This document shows, piece after piece, positions 49,908 to 54,440 of a stretch of DNA of 54,440 bases. Both the position numbers and the translations under genes were made by a program. The notes beneath the pieces were generated by a model. It was not told where the DNA came from. It was given only the letters and a program-made list of their open reading frames with translations, and did not search any database. Position 1 is the stretch's first letter; the number at the start of each line of letters is the position of its first letter. The DNA is taken from NCBI GenBank assembly GCA_034717495.1, contig JAYELL010000005.1, positions 1 through 54,440 of the forward strand, written 5' to 3'. Source of the stretch: Chloroflexota bacterium. Its GTDB lineage: Bacteria; Chloroflexota; Anaerolineae; JAAEKA01.

Positions 49908-52478
49908 CTATTCATGATGCGCCGTTACCGGCGTATGCTCGTGGTAATAACCCTGAGCGTGCATGCGATTGTGCAAAGTGCGATGTGCAGACGTGAGAAC
50001 CAGCCGCATGCGCTTGTAAGCCTTCTCGTCGGCGCGGGTGCCGATGGCGTCCACGTAGGCCAGCGCCCCTTCGATTTGCTCCAGGATGGTGACGGCGTCG
50101 GCTGCCGCCAACAGGGGCGATCCTTCCAGCGTGATCATGACCGGGGAGGAGTGGGCTGCGATGATTTCCGGCTGCTCGGGTTGATGGCCGCGCACCAGCA
50201 GGGCCAGCCAACCGCTTTTCTCTACCTTGAACGACCAATGTCCGGCGGCCTGGTTGGGGGAGACGGCCGCACTCTCCCGAATTTCGCCATTGACCACTAA
50301 CTCCACGCGTGTCATAGGAGTGGTGACGCTGGCTACTTGCCAGGTGACATCTACTGTGCCGCCGCTGGCAGACATCCCGATGCGGCTGCCCATGGGCTGT
50401 CCATCGACAGCGAATTCCAGCAATGGCCCATAGGTGACAAAGGTTTCGGCACGGCGCACGGCCTCCATCCAGCTTTGGTAGGTGAAGGGCGTGTTTGCGG
50501 CGATGCGGGCATAGGTGCGTATGGTGCCAACGGCTGTGTTCGCCGTCATCTTGTCCGTGCCGCCCGCCAGCGGAACCAGATAGCCGCAGTTCAAATAACG
50601 ATACCAATCCGATAACGAGTATGGGTCAATGCCGACGTACAACTCGCCCCATGAGGTCATTTCGATGGCGTCAATATCCCCTTCGATAATGCTGGCGGCA
50701 TTTTCCAGGCGGGGATCGGGGAAGTGAGGCATGACCACCAATCCACCCTGCTTTTTGCACTGCCGCGCCCACTCCGTCAGCAAGACCGCAACCGGATCGC
50801 CCAGTGCCGACTCGTCCGGGCCGCCGCTGCACAGGGGGACGATGATGCTGCCCTGGTAGCCCAGCAGGGAGATATGCCCCAGCACATGCTGGCGATTTTC
50901 CGTGCCTACGCGCACCAGATATTCGCCGTCGCCGCCTGCTTCTTTAGACCCCCAGGTGGTCCTGCCATCGAAATCGCCCACGTTGGTCATCAACTCGCCC
51001 CACTGGCTGGCCAGCAGGTTGATGACATTCACCCCTTCAGCGCTGCCCTCCAGCAGGCTGGTGGTGGGCGAAAGGAAATGGACGTGGGTATCGGCCGTAA
51101 CCCAGCCTTTTTCACGCCAGTGCAGCGCCCTTTCGATTTTGAGGGTGATGGTTTCGGTATCGGCGGTTACTTCGATGATGGTGCGTAGCGGCCGTATCTC
51201 AAACCCCTTTGATACCTCCACATACACCTGTCCCAAAGGCAGATCAATTACCGTCTCGCCAGGGATATAGGTCGAATAATGGGCTCGATCGGGCTCGGCC
51301 CGGGCGGTATGCACATAATCCACGCTATAATCCTCAAACCATGCGCTGTTGGGGATGCGGTGGCGGTCGATCGGTGCCAGGTATTCGCCCCACTCGCCAT
51401 GCACGTGCAGCCTGACAGGCACAACACGGCCGTTTTCCTTTTCTACCACCCGCAGATTGACGCGCCGGCTGGCCCGTTCCACCGGTTGCAAGATGCCGTC
51501 GGCTGCACCAGCCTCGACCTGGGCCACGGCCGTCGTATGCCCGCCGCTGAGATGAAAATTGGCGTCTGGGTGTGCGGTGTATTCGATCAGGATCTCATGG
51601 TTGGAGATGAACGGCCGCCGGTTGTTGTCGGTGTCCGGCCACTCATCCTGAGGATAGACGGGGCGGGGCACGGCTGAGATAACCTGCCCCAAATCAAGTT
51701 GAATCTGCTCGAGCAAGCCGAAATCGTTTGAATCGGGCTGGAAGGTTACGCCCTCGGGCAAAGCCAAACAGGCTTTGCGGCGGGTTTGCCAGCGCAGAGG
51801 GTTGGATGAGGCGTTCCCGGCAGAAACAGCCATCACAAGCACCGGCCCCGATACCGGCTCGAAGCGAATACCGGTTATTTCCTTGCGTGGTTGCGGGTTT
51901 TGCCACGCCCACAGCCAGTTAATCCAGGACAGACTGTTGCCGGGTTGAATGGTGCGTGTTTGTGTCCGGCCCCAGCCTCCCCGGGTCTGTTCATGTGCCG
52001 CTCGCATGGGATGCGGTTTTTGATGAGCAACCGCCTGAAAACAGTTTTCGCCCCACCGTTTGCTGAACGCTCCAATTTGATGTCGACGGCGGATGGCGGC
52101 CCGTTCTTCTGTGCCGTCGGCGTAAAGCAGGATGTAATCGGCGGTGTGTTCGGCCAGTCGCCCCTGGCCGCGCATGGGGGAGATGAAACCGTGCGCGTTG
52201 GTTTCGATGGGCGGCAGGTCAGAAGTGTGCATGAAGATGAACCACTGCGCGGTCGTCGGAGCACATTCGATGGTAACGGGTCCCTCGTTCAGCAGGAGCA
52301 CGCTATCAATCTCGAAAGGGATGCCCCAACTGACGCACGACCCGCTTGGCGCGTGGTCCAATGCGGCTGCCATCCCTTCGGAAATATCTGCATCGGTCAA
52401 ATCGGACAGTCTGGTGTTTCCCGCAAAGGATAGGGTTGCGAACAGGGGTGAATGAGGACCATCTTGAATTTCGGGCAT
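49908..52478 (-). CDS. PHP-domain metallohydrolase, CehA/McbA-like
   Basis: This 856-residue protein has AGGAGAAAACC before ATG 52478. The N-terminal ~430 residues are unassigned beta-rich sequence. A CehA/McbA-type PHP domain begins at about residue 455 with WREKGWVTADTHVHFLSP (His-x-His metal ligands) and continues with VVMPHFPDPRLENAASIIEGDIDAIEMTSW and YLVPLAGGTDKM. The final part is an alpha/beta tail. CehA and McbA hydrolyse phosphonate or carbamate esters, but most relatives are uncharacterised. No signal peptide is seen. It lies downstream of the DnaJ-like gene on the same strand, with a hairpin between them. Confidence 0.82.
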   Translation of the reverse strand: MPEIQDGPHSPLFATLSFAGNTRLSDLTDADISEGMAAALDHAPSGSCVSWGIPFEIDSVLLLNEGPVTIECAPTTAQWFIFMHTSDLPPIETNAHGFISPMRGQGRLAEHTADYILLYADGTEERAAIRRRHQIGAFSKRWGENCFQAVAHQKPHPMRAAHEQTRGGWGRTQTRTIQPGNSLSWINWLWAWQNPQPRKEITGIRFEPVSGPVLVMAVSAGNASSNPLRWQTRRKACLALPEGVTFQPDSNDFGLLEQIQLDLGQVISAVPRPVYPQDEWPDTDNNRRPFISNHEILIEYTAHPDANFHLSGGHTTAVAQVEAGAADGILQPVERASRRVNLRVVEKENGRVVPVRLHVHGEWGEYLAPIDRHRIPNSAWFEDYSVDYVHTARAEPDRAHYSTYIPGETVIDLPLGQVYVEVSKGFEIRPLRTIIEVTADTETITLKIERALHWREKGWVTADTHVHFLSPTTSLLEGSAEGVNVINLLASQWGELMTNVGDFDGRTTWGSKEAGGDGEYLVRVGTENRQHVLGHISLLGYQGSIIVPLCSGGPDESALGDPVAVLLTEWARQCKKQGGLVVMPHFPDPRLENAASIIEGDIDAIEMTSWGELYVGIDPYSLSDWYRYLNCGYLVPLAGGTDKMTANTAVGTIRTYARIAANTPFTYQSWMEAVRRAETFVTYGPLLEFAVDGQPMGSRIGMSASGGTVDVTWQVASVTTPMTRVELVVNGEIRESAAVSPNQAAGHWSFKVEKSGWLALLVRGHQPEQPEIIAAHSSPVMITLEGSPLLAAADAVTILEQIEGALAYVDAIGTRADEKAYKRMRLVLTSAHRTLHNRMHAQGYYHEHTPVTAHHE

Positions 52479-52490
52479 GGTTTTCTCCTG

Positions 52491-52533
52491 GTGGTCACTT
52501 CAGCGAAGAGTAACTTCCTTCGCAAAGGACCAC
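52491..52533 (-). terminator. Hairpin between the DnaJ-like and PHP genes
   Basis: Nested arms: GTGGTC (52491-52496) pairs with GACCAC (52528-52533), and GCGAAG (52503-52508) with CTTCGC (52518-52523). It starts immediately after the DnaJ-like stop and may cause partial termination. Confidence 0.55.
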
Positions 52534-53865
52534 TTACGCTTCGCCGCGGCGAAGCAGGTAATAACCGCTGGCCGCCGGAATGAGGGGCCAGCCCTGGGTC
52601 AACACATCGTTTATCTGAAGGTTGGCCTGCGTGGCCAGAAAGCTCGCGGCAACCAGGCTCGCAACGCCTGCCATAATCCATCCGCGCGAATGACTGCTTA
52701 ATCCTTGCTCAACCAATATCAACGCCAGGGCCATAACCAGTAGCCAGCCGACGGGCGTACCTGCCACCGCCTGGGCGGCGATGGCGATCAGACCGACTGC
52801 CAAAAGCCCGATGCCGGTCAGCCTGCGCAGCCAGTTTCTCCAGGAACCACCGGTGGAGTCGCCAGCCTGCTTTTTGGCTCTTCGACGCCTTCCCTTGGTG
52901 ATTTGCACAACGGCGAAAAGATCGCCCATCTGGCCCGGGGTCTGCAGGCTGGGCATGCCCTTCCCCCGGAGCCGGATCGCTTGACCATGTTGCGTATCGG
53001 CGGGCAAGGTCAACCAAACAGGTTGCTCCATGGTGGGCACCTGTAGCTCGCCAGAGCTGTCCACCGTGGCCTGATCGACGTTGACTTTGACCCACAGATC
53101 ATCGCCCTTGCGTTCGAACCTGGGATCGGGCGTGACTTCCATATCGAGAAAAAGGTCGCCGCGGGCGCCAAACAGGCTTCGTTGTCCCTGTCCTTGCAAG
53201 CGCAAGCGAGTGCCCGTGCTGGACCCTGCAGGGATCGTCACCTCTACCCGACGGCCGTCACTGTAGCGAAGGGTGCGTGTTGTTCCCGTGAAGGCCTCTT
53301 TCAGGGAAACCTCGGTTGACATGCGGATGTCTTTGCCGCGGGGCTGCGGCGTGCGCTGTCCGGACCCTTCTTCGCTGGCCCAGAAACTGCCAAAAAGGGC
53401 GTCGAAGAAATCGGAGAAATCGCCGCCGGAAGACTTGCGTTTGGTACGGGTGCTGCCGTAGGCAGCAGCGAAGCCGCGCAGGATGTTTTCCAGATCATCG
53501 GCGTCGATGGTTTGTGTGTAGGTGCGGCGTCGACTCTGGCGACTTCGCGTCGAAGAGTCAGTCTGCTGTGCTGTTGTTCTCTGATAGCTTTGCCGGGAGG
53601 TGGACGCGCGCCCGTAGCTCTGGGAACTCGAATAGCTTCGCTGGGTCCAACGCGCATCGAAGCTATCGTAATGTCGCCGCTTTTCGGGGTCGGACAATAC
53701 GGTGTACGCCTCGTTGAGTTCCTTGAATTTTTCGGTGGCAAAAGCCTTGTTATCGTTGACGTCCGGGTGGTATTGCCTGGCCAATTTGCGGTAGGCGCTC
53801 TTTATCACCTGTTCATCCGCGCTCTTTGATACCTCTAAAATCTGATAATAATCTTTGTATTCCAT
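52534..53865 (-). CDS. DnaJ-like co-chaperone with C-terminal membrane segments
   Basis: This 443-residue protein has an N-terminal J domain (residues 4-70, HPD motif in YHPDVND) that would stimulate an Hsp70 ATPase. A Ser/Thr/Arg-rich linker replaces the Gly/Phe region, with no zinc-finger CxxCxGxG repeats, as in CbpA/DnaJ class II. Residues of about 165-330 form the substrate-binding DnaJ C-terminal domain ([41 protein letters not shown]). The last ~90 residues have three hydrophobic helices ([49 protein letters not shown]), which is unusual and suggests membrane anchoring. Confidence 0.92.
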   Translation of the reverse strand: MEYKDYYQILEVSKSADEQVIKSAYRKLARQYHPDVNDNKAFATEKFKELNEAYTVLSDPEKRRHYDSFDARWTQRSYSSSQSYGRASTSRQSYQRTTAQQTDSSTRSRQSRRRTYTQTIDADDLENILRGFAAAYGSTRTKRKSSGGDFSDFFDALFGSFWASEEGSGQRTPQPRGKDIRMSTEVSLKEAFTGTTRTLRYSDGRRVEVTIPAGSSTGTRLRLQGQGQRSLFGARGDLFLDMEVTPDPRFERKGDDLWVKVNVDQATVDSSGELQVPTMEQPVWLTLPADTQHGQAIRLRGKGMPSLQTPGQMGDLFAVVQITKGRRRRAKKQAGDSTGGSWRNWLRRLTGIGLLAVGLIAIAAQAVAGTPVGWLLVMALALILVEQGLSSHSRGWIMAGVASLVAASFLATQANLQINDVLTQGWPLIPAASGYYLLRRGEA

Positions 53866-53880
53866 TTATCATCCTATCTT

Positions 53881-54350
53881 GCCGAACCGACCACCGAACC
53901 TGGTAACCCGTAACTGGTAATCGGTAATCCGATCCGGAACCGCGTCAAATCCCATCTGATTACCGAACCTGGTAACCCGTAACTGGTAATCGGTAACCCG
54001 ATCCGGAACCGCGTCAAATCCCATCTGATTACCGAACCTGGTAACCCGTAACTGGTAATCGGTAACCCGATCCAGAACCGTGTCGAATCCCATCCGATTA
54101 CCGAATAGCGAATACCGATTACCGCTTACCGTCCACCGAACCTGGTAACCCGTAACTGGTAATCGGTAACCCGATCCAGAACCGTGTCGAATCCCATCGG
54201 ATTACCGAATAGCGAATACCGATTACCGCTTACCGTCCACCGAACCTGGTAACCCGTAACCGGTAATCGGTAACCCGATCCAGAACCGTGTCGAATCCCA
54301 TCGGATTACCGAATACCGATTACCGCTTCAGGTCATCCGTAACTGGTAGA
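53881..54350. repeat. Tandem repeat array, five units, upstream of the DnaJ-like gene
   Basis: A core beginning CCGAACCTGGTAACCCGTAA starts at 53894, 53963, 54032, 54136 and 54240, so the spacings are 69, 69, 104 and 104 bp. The longer units carry 35 extra bases made of heptamers such as CGATTAC, CGAATAG, CGAATAC and CGCTTAC. The array fills the region upstream of ATG 53865. Confidence 0.92.
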
Positions 54351-54376
54351 TTAGCTCTCGCCCGATCACCTTTAGA

Positions 54377-54382
54377 ATTATA
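54377..54382 (-). promoter_or_regulatory. Possible -10 box for the DnaJ-like gene
   Basis: On the minus strand TATAAT appears beyond the repeat array. No good -35 is found at 15-19 bp. If it is used, the whole repeat array is transcribed as a leader of about 500 bases. Confidence 0.3.
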
Positions 54383-54440
54383 CACCATTTGTGTGAGAAT
54401 TGCATTTGCGCAGCCGTCAAAGGGACACATTGGGAGCCAA

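Noticed and set aside
53869-54093. 74-residue open frame on the minus strand with a 23-residue repeat
   Set aside because: The repeat unit is 69 bp, a multiple of three, so the frame stays open by chance. The sequence is the tandem array itself and has no ribosome binding site.
53881-54350. Possible CRISPR array
   Set aside because: The units are directly repeated over their full length, without unique spacers of constant size, and no cas gene is nearby.

Overview
The window reads as chromosomal DNA of a GC-rich, free-living heterotroph, most likely a member of the Chloroflexota (Anaerolineae or Caldilineae type). The support is indirect: many lipoprotein binding proteins with A-A-C/T-G-C lipoboxes followed by Ala/Pro/Glu-rich linkers, sugar ABC importers in quick succession, genes with AGGAG-type ribosome binding sites and TTGACA/TATAAT promoters, and heptanucleotide repeats. 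No rRNA, tRNA, CRISPR array, phage gene or transposase was found.

Layout. (1) 0.2-12.3 kb, minus strand: a carbohydrate-uptake block. A ribose/fructose-type importer (single-domain ATPase, binding protein, permease) is followed by a MalE/MalFG-type importer without an ATPase, a small coiled-coil protein, and a large lipoprotein with an alpha-helical toroid-like part and a CBM9-like domain. Both binding-protein genes are internal tandem duplications: each encodes one lipoprotein with two nearly identical binding domains. (2) 12.5-19.9 kb, plus strand: a LacI-family regulator with two abutting operators over its own promoter, then an RbsA/RbsC/RbsB-type importer, a Gfo/Idh/MocA oxidoreductase and a cupin sugar-isomerase-like protein. 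A divergent promoter for block 1 lies about 50 bp away, so one regulator could serve both. (3) 20.1-24.7 kb: glpABC (anaerobic glycerol-3-phosphate dehydrogenase), with short tandem repeats in its promoter and inserted in frame in glpA. (4) 24.7-29.8 kb: lineage-specific lipoproteins and membrane proteins, an FGE-fold lipoprotein, and a remnant of a homocysteine S-methyltransferase gene. (5) 29.9-35.4 kb, minus strand: a complete branched-chain amino-acid/amide-type importer (livKHMGF order).

(6) 36.0-45.9 kb, minus strand: a ten-gene cluster with a GntR/FadR regulator, three divergent uroporphyrinogen-decarboxylase-family proteins, a Tat-lipoprotein sugar-binding protein, two permeases, a D-2-hydroxyacid dehydrogenase and an HpcH/HpaI aldolase. 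The same palindrome, TGGTATACCA, sits just downstream of the -10 box of two strong promoters, one before the regulator and one before the transporter. This is the best candidate in the window for an undescribed catabolic system. (7) 46-54.4 kb: membrane proteins, a truncated Gfo/Idh/MocA gene with a 29-bp duplication at its broken end, a cupin, a GNAT acetyltransferase, a PHP/CehA-type metallohydrolase, and a DnaJ-like protein with C-terminal membrane segments whose upstream region is a tandem repeat array.

The MalFG-type importers in blocks 1 and 6 have no ATPase gene here, so they probably share a MsmX/UgpC-type ATPase encoded elsewhere. Family assignments come from recognising sequence motifs by eye; substrates are not determined.
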